In this document: positions 1 through 8,290 of the stretch, one piece after another
Position numbering within the stretch: the first letter of the stretch is position 1
How the letters are laid out: the number at the start of each line of letters is the position of its first letter
Source: Aquimarina sp. AU474
GTDB lineage: Bacteria; Bacteroidota; Bacteroidia; Flavobacteriales; Flavobacteriaceae
DNA length: 64,000 nt
Reading direction: 5' to 3'
NCBI RefSeq assembly: GCF_900312815.1
Contig: NZ_OMPE01000008.1
Coordinates: 496,001-560,000 of the forward strand
Notes under the pieces: generated by a model
Told to the model about the DNA's origin: nothing
Databases searched by the model: none
Seen by the model: only the letters and a program-made list of their open reading frames with translations
Translations under genes and position numbers: made by a program

Positions 1-1514
1 CTGGTATCCGAATTAGTAAAGAAAAGGAAGAAGAATTTAAGAAAAACCCTAGAGCGCTAAAAGGACAAGGGAGGATTCAAGTTTTACTTGAGAATAGCGC
101 ACCTATCACTACAGAATCTCAGAGTTTTAAATATGGTTATGGCCCTGGCATGGTGATGCAAGTTATCGATGCGGTAGTACCCGGTACGGCCAAAGATTTT
201 ATTGAAAACGAACTTCTCGACAAAATGAACATCACGAATTATGGTTGGCGAACAGCCATAAGTGGATTACCAGAATCTGGTTGGCGTACAAGATTCACTT
301 CACGAGATATGATTAAGTGGGGAACCTTGGCTATGAACAAAGGGAAATGGAATGGAGAACAGTTGGTTCCTGAAACATATATTGCCAAAGCAACTAGTAG
401 AATCCTCTATACAGGTGATGATGACGTCTACGGTGGTGGCAAAGATGTTTCTAATCAAGGGTATGGTTATTTCTGGTGGAATGGAGATTTGAAAGTTGGC
501 AATAAAAGTTATTTCAGTACATCTGCTCAGGGCGGTAACGGCCAGTATATCATTCTAATCGAGGAGTTGGACTTAATGGTTGTGATTACTGCTCATGATA
601 ATGATAACAGTACCTTGCAAATAACGGCAGAAAGGATCATACCCGCTTTTACTCAAAATTCTACTTCAATGATGCGTGATAATGATGATAACCAAAATGA
701 TTACCCAGCTTTAGAAGAGCGATATCTTGGTCAAAAACCACCAGGTTTAATTCCAGAACCTTTTGCTCACGGTAGGGTGACCACAAAAAATTGGGAGTAT
801 GGTGGTGTTTTTACGCCCAATCTGAAAGAATTTTATTTTATCAGAGAAGTTATCGACATTGATGGAAATAAAAAACAAGAATTTGTTGTTATTGAAAATA
901 AGTTTAATGAATGGAAGGAGTCTGTTATTTCTCCTAGAGTGGGGCAACCCTTCATTTCACCAGATGGTATGACCATGCATTTGGGAAAAAGATATAAGAA
1001 GCGCAACCAAGGTGGAGATTGGTTAGAGATCAAAAAATTAGGTTCTCCTTTTGAAGAGATACAGATCATGCGTCTTACAGCATCGTTACAAGGAACTTAT
1101 GTTTTTGATGAGATTGGTATGCCAGATGGAGATGGTGTTATTCGATATTCTCGATTAATAAACGGGAAACGTGAGGAACCTAGACCTTTTGGTAAAGAAA
1201 TCAATACCGGAAAAATGAACGCTCATCCTTTTATCTCCCCAGATGAATCCTATTTGATATGGGATGGTGAACGAGATAGTGGATATGGAGATTCTGATAT
1301 CTATATAAGCTTTAAACAGCAAGATGGTTCGTGGGGTGCTGCAATTAATTTGGGAGATAAGATAAATACAGAAGCTTGGGAAGCCGCAGCAACCGTGACT
1401 CCGGATGGCAAATATCTTTTCTTTAATAGAAACATGGACTCAGGCGATTATGAAAATGTAGATATATTTTGGGTAGATGCAAAGATTATTGAGGACCTAA
1501 GACCCAAACAATAA
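1..1514 (+). CDS. Serine hydrolase (beta-lactamase family) with C-terminal PD40 propeller, 5' partial
   Basis: The reading frame is already open at base 3, so the N-terminus lies outside the window. The first ~210 visible residues match the C-terminal half of the class C beta-lactamase-like domain of the protein at 31083-33074; shared stretches include VIDAVVPGTA, SGLPE.GWR and the SRDMIK segment. Residues ~220-500 form a WD40-like/PD40 (TolB-type) repeat region, with ISPDESYLIWDG near residue 406 and TPDGKYLFFNR near 463. Such proteins are usually periplasmic or surface hydrolases of unknown substrate. The Ser-x-x-Lys motif must lie upstream of the window, so activity cannot be judged here. 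It is a diverged paralogue of the gene 30 kb downstream, with a propeller added at the C-terminus. Confidence 0.8.
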   Translation, partial: GIRISKEKEEEFKKNPRALKGQGRIQVLLENSAPITTESQSFKYGYGPGMVMQVIDAVVPGTAKDFIENELLDKMNITNYGWRTAISGLPESGWRTRFTSRDMIKWGTLAMNKGKWNGEQLVPETYIAKATSRILYTGDDDVYGGGKDVSNQGYGYFWWNGDLKVGNKSYFSTSAQGGNGQYIILIEELDLMVVITAHDNDNSTLQITAERIIPAFTQNSTSMMRDNDDNQNDYPALEERYLGQKPPGLIPEPFAHGRVTTKNWEYGGVFTPNLKEFYFIREVIDIDGNKKQEFVVIENKFNEWKESVISPRVGQPFISPDGMTMHLGKRYKKRNQGGDWLEIKKLGSPFEEIQIMRLTASLQGTYVFDEIGMPDGDGVIRYSRLINGKREEPRPFGKEINTGKMNAHPFISPDESYLIWDGERDSGYGDSDIYISFKQQDGSWGAAINLGDKINTEAWEAAATVTPDGKYLFFNRNMDSGDYENVDIFWVDAKIIEDLRPKQ

Positions 1515-1693
1515 TTCATAAAACAAATTGATGTTATTACCAGATAGTGTTTGAGTGTAAAATGGTTGTATATAAGAAGTCTGTGATGTTTCAAGTAACA
1601 ATACCTACGTTTCAACGTAAAGTACTACTATTAAGAAGGGACTAAAGCAATATTTGTGATATAATTAATAATAACTACATCAATTATTATATC

Positions 1694-3346
1694 ATGAAAA
1701 AAATACTTTTTATATTAAATCTGTTGTTGTTTTTGCAATTGCCGGCCCAAACAAAAACAAGTTCAGCACAATGGCAAGAAGATCTTCGTTTTATTCAAAA
1801 CACGATACATAAAGACTATTCGTTTCTTTTTGTAAAAACGACAAAACAAGATTTTGACACTCAGGTAGAAACACTATATAATGATATTCCTAACTTACAA
1901 GAACACGAAATCCGTGTGGGATTGGCACGTATGATATCTCTGTTTAAATATGGTCATACACAAATTACTTATGGTACAACTGCCAAGAGCGGAATTTTAC
2001 CCATCAATCTGTACCATTTTAATGATGGTATATATATCGAAGGTGTTCAAAAAGATCAAAAAAATGTTTTAGGTGCAAAGGTCTTGAAGATAGGTGAAAC
2101 ACCTATAGACAAAGCTTTAGAATTGATTTATCCTGTAGTTCCTGTAGAAAATGAGCAATACTTTAAAGCCTATGGTCTACGATTTTTAATATCGCCAGAA
2201 GTATTACATGCACAACGCGTTATTCCAGAACTTTCGGAAACTGTTACGCTTACTTTAGAAAAAGAAGGAAAGATTTTTACCCATGTGTTTAAAACTATCA
2301 ATATAAAAGATAAGCCCAAAGCCTTCAATTTCACATTGCCGACAGAGGAGTGGCTTACGGCACGCAATACCGAGACAACTCCATTGTATTTAAAACATTT
2401 TGCAGATAAATTGTATTATTTTGAATATTTAGAAGATATAAACACACTCTATGTTAGACAAAGCTCGGTATTTGATGATCCTAACGAGACACTTGAACAG
2501 TTTTATAAACGACTGTTTCAATTTATTGATACGCATAGTATAGAAAAGTTAGTCTATGATGTTCGTCTTAATGGTGGCGGTAATAATTACAACAATCTTC
2601 CATTAATAAAAGGTTTAATGGCAAGACCTAAAATAAATAAAAAGGGTAATTTCTATTTTATTATTGGTCGTGATACGTTTTCGGCATGTCAAAATTTAAC
2701 TAATGAAATCACTAGGTATACAGAGGCTATTTTGGTGGGTGAACCCACTTCAGAAAATGTCAATTTTTATGGAGATGCACGACCAGTAGTATTACCCAAT
2801 AGTAAAATTACGGCGTATTTATCGTATTTATGGTGGCAAGATATGCCAGCATTAGAAAATGCAAATTGGATAGCGCCTAGTATTCCTGTTACCATGAGTT
2901 TTGATGCATATGCAAGTAATCAAGATCCTGTACTTGATGCAGCATTAACTTTTAACGCACTAGGTTTTAAACCGAAGCCAATGGAATATATAACAGAGTT
3001 ATACGTATCTGGACAAGCACAAAAGTTGGCTCAAGAACTTCCTAAAATGATACAAGATCCACGGTATGTTTTTTGTGATTTTGAAACAGAATTAAATAAA
3101 AAAGGAAACCTTTTATTGCAAACTGGTCATGTGCCACAAATTCAGGCTTCTATTCAAGTGTTTTCAAGTATTTTACAGTTTTTCCCTAATTCGGCAAGTA
3201 CATATAAAAATCTTGGGGCAGCATATACCGCGTTACAAGACACTGATAAAGCTAGAGAAGTACTCAAAAAGGCTATTTCTTTGGATCCAGATGGCGATAT
3301 CGGTAAAGCCACCAAAGAAATGCTTTTACAAACAAAATTTAATTAA
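1694..3346 (+). CDS. S41-family peptidase-like protein with C-terminal TPR
   Basis: 550 residues with a signal peptide (1-18, cleavage after LPAQ), so it is exported. Residues ~110-145 look like a PDZ-type substrate-binding segment. The S41 core follows: YDVRLNGGGNN near residue 288 is the typical D-x-R-x-N-x-G-G strand, and GRDTFSACQN places the likely nucleophile at Ser330. The last ~65 residues carry a TPR unit (NLGAAYTALQDTDKAREVLKKAI). Related proteins in Bacteroidota are annotated as tail-specific-protease-like S41 enzymes, and substrates are mostly unknown. The gene stands alone, with 179 bases before it and a 343-base gap after it. It is one of three S41 proteins in the window (also 11341-12750 and 18686-20983). 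Confidence 0.8.
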   Translation: MKKILFILNLLLFLQLPAQTKTSSAQWQEDLRFIQNTIHKDYSFLFVKTTKQDFDTQVETLYNDIPNLQEHEIRVGLARMISLFKYGHTQITYGTTAKSGILPINLYHFNDGIYIEGVQKDQKNVLGAKVLKIGETPIDKALELIYPVVPVENEQYFKAYGLRFLISPEVLHAQRVIPELSETVTLTLEKEGKIFTHVFKTINIKDKPKAFNFTLPTEEWLTARNTETTPLYLKHFADKLYYFEYLEDINTLYVRQSSVFDDPNETLEQFYKRLFQFIDTHSIEKLVYDVRLNGGGNNYNNLPLIKGLMARPKINKKGNFYFIIGRDTFSACQNLTNEITRYTEAILVGEPTSENVNFYGDARPVVLPNSKITAYLSYLWWQDMPALENANWIAPSIPVTMSFDAYASNQDPVLDAALTFNALGFKPKPMEYITELYVSGQAQKLAQELPKMIQDPRYVFCDFETELNKKGNLLLQTGHVPQIQASIQVFSSILQFFPNSASTYKNLGAAYTALQDTDKAREVLKKAISLDPDGDIGKATKEMLLQTKFN

Positions 3347-3640
3347 ATGATTCAAGAACAACAATGTAAATTAATTGCTTGATAAGTTTTAATCAAATCA
3401 TTTAGAAAGAAATTATCAGAACAAAACACAGAATTTCCGATCAAGAACCTGAAGCCTTCACGCCAATGTAAGACATAAACTTTTGAAGAGGAAATAATTG
3501 AATATTATAACGTAGTGAATTAGAAATCATAAAATAACGTTGTAAGAATAAAATTGATCAATTATAAATATTGATTATGTACTATATTTTTATTTTATAA
3601 ATATAATTCATACTTTTAAAGAATTGAATTTCAAAATATT
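3347..3640 (+). other. AT-rich gene-free leader ahead of an intrinsic terminator
   Basis: There is no convincing ORF here. The stretch is AT-rich and ends directly in the terminator at 3641-3678. Because that terminator sits about 300 bases after the S41 stop codon and just before the next start codon, this stretch may be a long 3' UTR, a small RNA gene, or a regulated leader for the cassette at 3690-5502. No clear promoter motif could be fixed. Confidence 0.35.
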
Positions 3641-3678
3641 ACCCCGTACTCAGAGATTTCTGGGTATGGGGTTTTTTT
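3641..3678 (+). terminator. Strong intrinsic terminator 11 bases before a start codon
   Basis: The 14-bp stem runs from 3641-3654 to 3659-3672 with a GATT loop and two G-T pairs, followed by seven T residues. It points along the + strand and ends only 11 bases before the ATG at 3690. Any transcript started upstream must read through it to express the downstream genes, so it may act as an attenuator. Confidence 0.8.
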
Positions 3679-3689
3679 ATAAAGGTTAG

Positions 3690-4043
3690 ATGAAAAATTT
3701 CTTCACACAATACTTACCCTTAATTCTGCTAGGAGTTTTGGTGTTCATAAGTTTAACTACACTATTTAAAATCCCTAAAAACTTGGAAAATGCAATCAAC
3801 AGTATTAATTCGGCTAATAAAAATATTAATTCTTCATTAGAAATTTTAAAAGCTCAAAAAGTACGCCTGGATAGTTTAGAAAAGATTAATCAAGGGTTAT
3901 TAGTTGAATTATCAAAAATAAAAGAATCTAATTCCGAAATTTCGACATCAATTGAAAAAAGGTTAAAAACTGCACAATGGTACTTGACTAAAATAAGGAA
4001 AGATATAGAAAAGCTTCCTAAAGATTTTTCACCTATTAATTAA
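3690..4043 (+). CDS. Small membrane-anchored coiled-coil protein (i-spanin-like?)
   Basis: 117 residues. One N-terminal membrane helix (about residues 7-26) is followed by a long charged heptad-like helix (about 30-110, rich in N, S, K, E, L), which predicts an inner-membrane protein with an external coiled coil. No family is recognised. It opens a tight group: the next gene starts 7 bases later, and a small membrane protein and a CHAP-like hydrolase follow. In phages, membrane-anchored coiled-coil proteins beside holin and endolysin act as spanins; that is an inference from topology and context only. Its start lies just behind a strong terminator. Confidence 0.6.
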   Translation: MKNFFTQYLPLILLGVLVFISLTTLFKIPKNLENAINSINSANKNINSSLEILKAQKVRLDSLEKINQGLLVELSKIKESNSEISTSIEKRLKTAQWYLTKIRKDIEKLPKDFSPIN

Positions 4044-4050
4044 TCCTATT

Positions 4051-4599
4051 ATGTCTAAAATGAACATTACTCTTATTCTATTTTGCCTCCTAATTGGCCA
4101 TATTTCTGCTCAAGACATAGTCAATTTACCCGAATTAGATCAGGTCCACGTAGATGTAGATACTATTATTAAAAAGAATGAATACCTATTAAAAGTAGAT
4201 ATAGATACTCTATTTGTAATTAACAAAGTAGGTTTACTTGAATATAACAATTGTATTAATTCTTACAGTGAATTATTAGATAAATGTAAAGAATATGATG
4301 AGGTTGGTTCAATCATTAATACTATAAGTTTTGAGTTTGATAGTTTGACTTCTAATATCAAATCACTTGAATCTAAATATGAACTAAGTCTCATGGAAAA
4401 TATCAAGAACAACAAGTTATTAAGAGAAGAAAATCAATTAATAAGTAAGAGCTTAGTTAAAACAAAAGAGCATTTAGATTCTGCCAAATTAAAATTGAAA
4501 CGCGAACGTTGGAACGTTAGTGGGAAAAAAATATTGTGGGGTGCCGGAGGTCTTATCATAGGTGTTTTAGTAGGAGGATCGTTAATTGCCAATAATTAA
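4051..4599 (+). CDS. Exported coiled-coil protein with C-terminal glycine-rich membrane helix
   Basis: 182 residues. A signal peptide (residues 1-20, ending in HISAQ) leads into a helical region with coiled-coil character (about 70-155). The C-terminus has a glycine-rich hydrophobic segment (GAGGLIIGVLVGGSLI, about 162-178) that probably inserts in a membrane. There is no recognised domain. It starts 7 bases after the preceding coiled-coil gene, so the two are probably co-translated partners. A spanin-like or envelope-spanning role is possible but unproven. Confidence 0.6.
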   Translation: MSKMNITLILFCLLIGHISAQDIVNLPELDQVHVDVDTIIKKNEYLLKVDIDTLFVINKVGLLEYNNCINSYSELLDKCKEYDEVGSIINTISFEFDSLTSNIKSLESKYELSLMENIKNNKLLREENQLISKSLVKTKEHLDSAKLKLKRERWNVSGKKILWGAGGLIIGVLVGGSLIANN

Positions 4600-4675
4600 T
4601 TTAATTGGAACTCATGTATTCATTAAAGATAGTGTTATCCAAGTTCGAATTAGAAGAAATATAAATTAAATAATA

Positions 4676-5059
4676 ATGAAAAAATTAAGATTTTTGATTC
4701 AGTTATGGGACGGGATTTGGTCCGTTCCAATTGCTTTTTCCTTATTTATATTCATAGCTATTCTTGGGCAAAAAATATTTGGTTCAGGGGTCGGTTTTTA
4801 TGATCCTGCTTTTTGGCAGGCAGCATTATTAGCAGCGGGAGAGCTAATTTTCTTTAATCTTATTGTTTTTTTAGGCTTATACTTCAATTTTAGACATATT
4901 TGGAAATACTATAAGGGTGAAAAAAATGAAAACCAGTTAATAAATAAATCAAAAGAAGACTTTAATAATATTAAGCCATGGCAAAGATTAGTTTTATTGT
5001 TATTTCTATACTGTTTTTACACTTTAATTTTGGTTACGCTATACAAAGTACATGTGTAA
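4676..5059 (+). CDS. Small multi-pass membrane protein (holin-like candidate)
   Basis: 127 residues with three predicted membrane helices: about 15-34, 45-72 and 104-124. A short basic and acidic linker (KNENQLINKSKEDF) precedes the last helix. Size and topology fit a class I holin, but the sequence family is not recognised. Its last 82 bases overlap, in another frame, the signal-peptide region of the hydrolase gene at 4978. A similar arrangement of overlapping lysis genes is known for phage Rz/Rz1. The overlap implies tight co-expression. Confidence 0.6.
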   Translation: MKKLRFLIQLWDGIWSVPIAFSLFIFIAILGQKIFGSGVGFYDPAFWQAALLAAGELIFFNLIVFLGLYFNFRHIWKYYKGEKNENQLINKSKEDFNNIKPWQRLVLLLFLYCFYTLILVTLYKVHV

Positions 5060-5502
5060 AAGAAACATATGATGATGAAATTGGAGTTCGAGAAGCGACT
5101 GGGAATAACGACGGAAAAGATGTTGAGAAATATCTAAAATCAGTTGATTTAGGTAAAGGGAATGCGTGGTGTGCGGCATTTGTGCATTGGGTGTTTGAGC
5201 AATGTGGTGTTGAAAATTCAATTAATGCATGGTCGCCAACAGCAGAAAATAAGAAAAACTTTGTTTGGAATAAAAAACAATGGTATAAAAAACCAAAAAG
5301 TGGAGATGTATTTTGTCTTTATTATTCTTCAAAAAGACGAATAGGTCATACTGGATTTTTTGACCTAATGATAAATAGTAAAATTTATCAAACAGTAGAA
5401 GGAAATACAGATGCAACAGGCGGGAGTGAGGGGGATGGTGTTTATAGAAGAAAAAGAAGTATCAATTCTACCTATTCAATTTCTAGGTGGTTAAAAAATT
5501 AA
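4978..5502 (+). CDS. Secreted CHAP/NlpC-P60-like peptidoglycan hydrolase
   Basis: 174 residues. The N-terminus (MAKISFIVISILFLHFNFGYA) is a signal peptide, which supports the ATG at 4978 despite its 82-base overlap with the upstream gene. The mature part has the cysteine-peptidase pattern of CHAP/TIGR02594-type amidases: WCAAFVHWVFEQCG supplies the catalytic Cys (about residue 62), and GHTGFF the His (about 122), after the KPKSGDVFCL segment typical of the fold. Such enzymes cut peptidoglycan cross-links or stems and are common as endolysins and tail-associated lysins. Its neighbours are three small membrane proteins, which supports a lysis or cell-wall remodelling role. Confidence 0.75.
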   Translation: MAKISFIVISILFLHFNFGYAIQSTCVKETYDDEIGVREATGNNDGKDVEKYLKSVDLGKGNAWCAAFVHWVFEQCGVENSINAWSPTAENKKNFVWNKKQWYKKPKSGDVFCLYYSSKRRIGHTGFFDLMINSKIYQTVEGNTDATGGSEGDGVYRRKRSINSTYSISRWLKN

Positions 5503-5520
5503 TCATTATTCTTTAGTTTT

Positions 5521-5615
5521 TTCTTATCAAAAGTTTCTTTAAAAAAGTAATGGAATATGCTTGACCCGAAGCGAATATTAGGATGAAATGTAAATATATG
5601 GGGAATGGTAAGTAA
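5521..5615 (+). repeat. Degenerate copy of dispersed intergenic element (copy E)
   Basis: Part of a 314-base gap between convergent genes. It contains AAAGTTTCTTTAAAAAAG followed by TAATGGAATATGCTTG, a worn version of the segment seen at 41625-41735 and 37452-37555. The remainder of the gap (5616-5741) shows no gene. Confidence 0.45.
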
Positions 5616-5741
5616 ATTCGATTCGAATTTTTAAATAAAAAATATTCCTGTAACAAGAATTATGAATATCACCCAAAGTGTAATAAGTAACTTTTTTGGA
5701 CCTGTTAAATTTTTCACACCCCGTAAGCGTAGAATACCCCA

Positions 5742-5780
5742 ATAAAAAAACAACCTTCTAAAATATAGAAGGTTGTTTGT
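5742..5780 (-). terminator. Intrinsic terminator of the LPMO gene
   Basis: A 13-bp perfect stem (5748-5760 with 5766-5778, loop AAATA) is followed on the minus strand by a run of T (plus-strand A-run 5744-5750). It lies about 40 bases beyond the stop codon of the minus-strand LPMO gene. Confidence 0.85.
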
Positions 5781-5816
5781 TCTAAAAATTAGCTCTGTTT
5801 TAAACGGAAATTACTC

Positions 5817-8096
5817 TTAGTGTATTACTAGTTTTAAGCTACGTTTGATACCAGAACGATCTAAAATTCTTACCAAATATAGACCGGATTTAATCTCAGA
5901 AATATCGATGGTCATTTTGGTAGTATTTGTAGGTACTTTTAACGATTTTAATTCCTTTCCACTAAGGTCAGAAATCGTAATGATACTATTCTTTAAATCT
6001 GTAGTATTTTGTACCGAGATACTTGTGGTTGCAGGATTTGGGAACATTTCAAAGGATATGTTTTCGATCTCATTTTCTCTATTTACTACAGTTTCGCAGC
6101 TTGGTGCTGTTGTTGAATTACTAAAATAAATGGAGTAATCATTAGCTACCAGCACAAAATTTCTTTGATCGGTAGTTACAAAATAATCTCCATCCAGACC
6201 AGGAATACCGGTACCAATTAAAGAAATTTGAGGATTGGTCTCATTGAAATTTTGTGTAGCATTTGAAAAATCAATATACCACGGAGCTGTATTTAAATTA
6301 AAGGAAAATTGATATAAACCATTATTTGCTAGATTCCAATTTAGCGTAAACAGAGTGATATTGTCCAAATTTGGACCACCAGTTCCTAATACATAGATAT
6401 TATCATAAGATGTATTTATACTAACTAAAGGAGTTTCTGTTGGTGCCCCAAAAGAGCAATCACCTGTAGGTGGGTCAATAATAACATCATCTGTAACTGT
6501 AATCATAACCGAAGCGGTATCAGTTTCTCCATTTTCATCGCTAACGGTAACTGTGGCGGTATAGTTTCCTGTTGTATAGGTATGTGTCGAAATAGCTTCT
6601 GTTCCAGAAGTTCCATCACCGTAATCAATAGTATAGGTAAGTGTATCGTTATCTGCATCTGTAGATCCCGAAGCGTCTAATACTACATCCAGAGGAGTAA
6701 TTCCGGTAATTGGAGTAGCGGTTAGGGCAGCTACAGGAGCTGTATTTACGGGATCTGTAATATCAGCACACGGGGGTGCCGTATCCGAATTGCTGAAATA
6801 AATTGTGAAATCTCCTGTGGTAGAAACTAGCACCAGATTATCTACATCTAAGGTTACATAATAGCTTCCATCTAACCCAACAAAGCTAGAACCGGTAATC
6901 GTGATTTGTGATCCGGCGGCATTAAAGTTTTGCGTGGACACAGCGATTAAATCATTATACCAGTTTGGAATACCATTATTGGTACTTAGTGAAAATTGGT
7001 ATAAACCATTATTTCCTAAATCCCAGTTGATAGAACAGTTGGCGATATTATCCAAATTAGGACCACCATCTCCCAATACATAAATATTGGAATATGAATT
7101 ATTTACCGAAGGTAATGGTGTAGCTCTTGGCGTATCAAAAGGGCAAATAATTTCTTCGCATGCGGTATCTACTATTAAATCAATTGTTTGTACAATACCG
7201 CTACTAAAAACGCCATCACTAACGGTTAGAGTTACCATTGCGCTATCTTGATTGGCATAGCTATGAGAAACATTAACACCTTGAGCAGTCGTACCATCTC
7301 CAAAATCCCAGGAATAGGTTAGCGTATCTCCATTAGGATCAAAAGAATCACTGGCATCAAACGCCACATCTGGACCACCACATCGACCATTATCACTTGT
7401 GAACAATGCCACAGGAGGTTTTGGCTCTGTAGTTTGCCCAAAATCAACATCACTAGTAGAGTAAAAAGCTTCTTCAGTAAGAGATCGTTGCCAAATACTA
7501 TAAATAACGTGTTTACCAGTTCTTGCAGGTAGCACCACATCTATATTGTCAATTGCAGATGCTACTCGCGGTCCTGTGCGAACCAGGAGTTCTAAACTAT
7601 CCCATGTAAGGGGTTGATCGGGAGTCCAATCTGCTTTGGTGATATACACATCAAAATACAATGTTTGATGTGGCGCAGTATTGGTCCAGGTTACAGTAAA
7701 TGGGCCAGGAGTAACTGGTGTAGATATCCAATCATCTCGTACTTGATCGAGTCCACCGTATTTATCAGGTCTTCCCGCACTGGCTAGATTACCATCTGCG
7801 ATAATTTCTTGATGCATACCATTAGCATCCATACGGGCAACTTCATTCCAGTCATACAAGGCTTGAGTACCATACATGGCAACTGCATCTATACACGCTG
7901 GCGAATCTGGACTCTCGGGATTTTCTTGGAAACAAATCCAAACTCTACTGGGAGGACTTGTTACGGTACCGTGTGAAAAAATGGTTTGAAGACTAGGAAA
8001 AATGAAGGCTACGCATAAAAATAGTGGCGCAGAACATTTTCTTAGGTAGGAAATGATCCGACCTAAAATTTCGGTTTTAGAGTTTACGTTTTTCAT
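5817..8096 (-). CDS. AA10 lytic polysaccharide monooxygenase with two PKD domains, two repeated modules and T9SS tail
   Basis: 759 residues. Cleavage of the signal peptide after Ser41 would expose His42 of HGTVTSPPSR as the N-terminal copper ligand. The second histidine-brace residue is His143 (NTAPHQ), and Phe219 (TSDVDF) is the usual axial residue. The catalytic domain ends near 222. PKD domains follow at about 225-310 and 450-540. Each is followed by a copy of the same ~125-residue module (about 318-440 and 545-670; shared core YVLG.GGPNLDNI, ending in IYFSNS.TAP). A type A T9SS sorting domain (FEMFPNPATTSISVQ to the end) closes the protein. AA10 enzymes cut crystalline chitin or cellulose oxidatively; chitin is the likely target here by family resemblance. 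The repeated module may bind carbohydrate, which is inferred. Confidence 0.92.
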   Translation of the reverse strand: MKNVNSKTEILGRIISYLRKCSAPLFLCVAFIFPSLQTIFSHGTVTSPPSRVWICFQENPESPDSPACIDAVAMYGTQALYDWNEVARMDANGMHQEIIADGNLASAGRPDKYGGLDQVRDDWISTPVTPGPFTVTWTNTAPHQTLYFDVYITKADWTPDQPLTWDSLELLVRTGPRVASAIDNIDVVLPARTGKHVIYSIWQRSLTEEAFYSTSDVDFGQTTEPKPPVALFTSDNGRCGGPDVAFDASDSFDPNGDTLTYSWDFGDGTTAQGVNVSHSYANQDSAMVTLTVSDGVFSSGIVQTIDLIVDTACEEIICPFDTPRATPLPSVNNSYSNIYVLGDGGPNLDNIANCSINWDLGNNGLYQFSLSTNNGIPNWYNDLIAVSTQNFNAAGSQITITGSSFVGLDGSYYVTLDVDNLVLVSTTGDFTIYFSNSDTAPPCADITDPVNTAPVAALTATPITGITPLDVVLDASGSTDADNDTLTYTIDYGDGTSGTEAISTHTYTTGNYTATVTVSDENGETDTASVMITVTDDVIIDPPTGDCSFGAPTETPLVSINTSYDNIYVLGTGGPNLDNITLFTLNWNLANNGLYQFSFNLNTAPWYIDFSNATQNFNETNPQISLIGTGIPGLDGDYFVTTDQRNFVLVANDYSIYFSNSTTAPSCETVVNRENEIENISFEMFPNPATTSISVQNTTDLKNSIITISDLSGKELKSLKVPTNTTKMTIDISEIKSGLYLVRILDRSGIKRSLKLVIH

Positions 8097-8290
8097 GTTG
8101 TTATTGAATTGTTAGTAATGAATTACTTTTTCAAAAAAAACAGGGTGGTTCAATAACGAATATTAAAATAGCACTTATAATTCTTATGATCAATGAATTA
8201 ACAATTTTTAATTTAATATTTAACATAAATGAGCATGCTATGATGTATACATTCTCAAATACTTAATAATTACTACGAGGTTGTTTTTTA

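Noticed and set aside
3690..5502. Intact prophage
   Set aside because: Only lysis-like genes are present; neighbours on both sides are ordinary exported enzymes.
5630..5740. Minus-strand open stretch ending KKLLITLWVIFIILVTGIFFI-like hydrophobic segment
   Set aside because: Only a GTG start would give 28 codons, with no ribosome-binding context; it is probably chance or a gene remnant.
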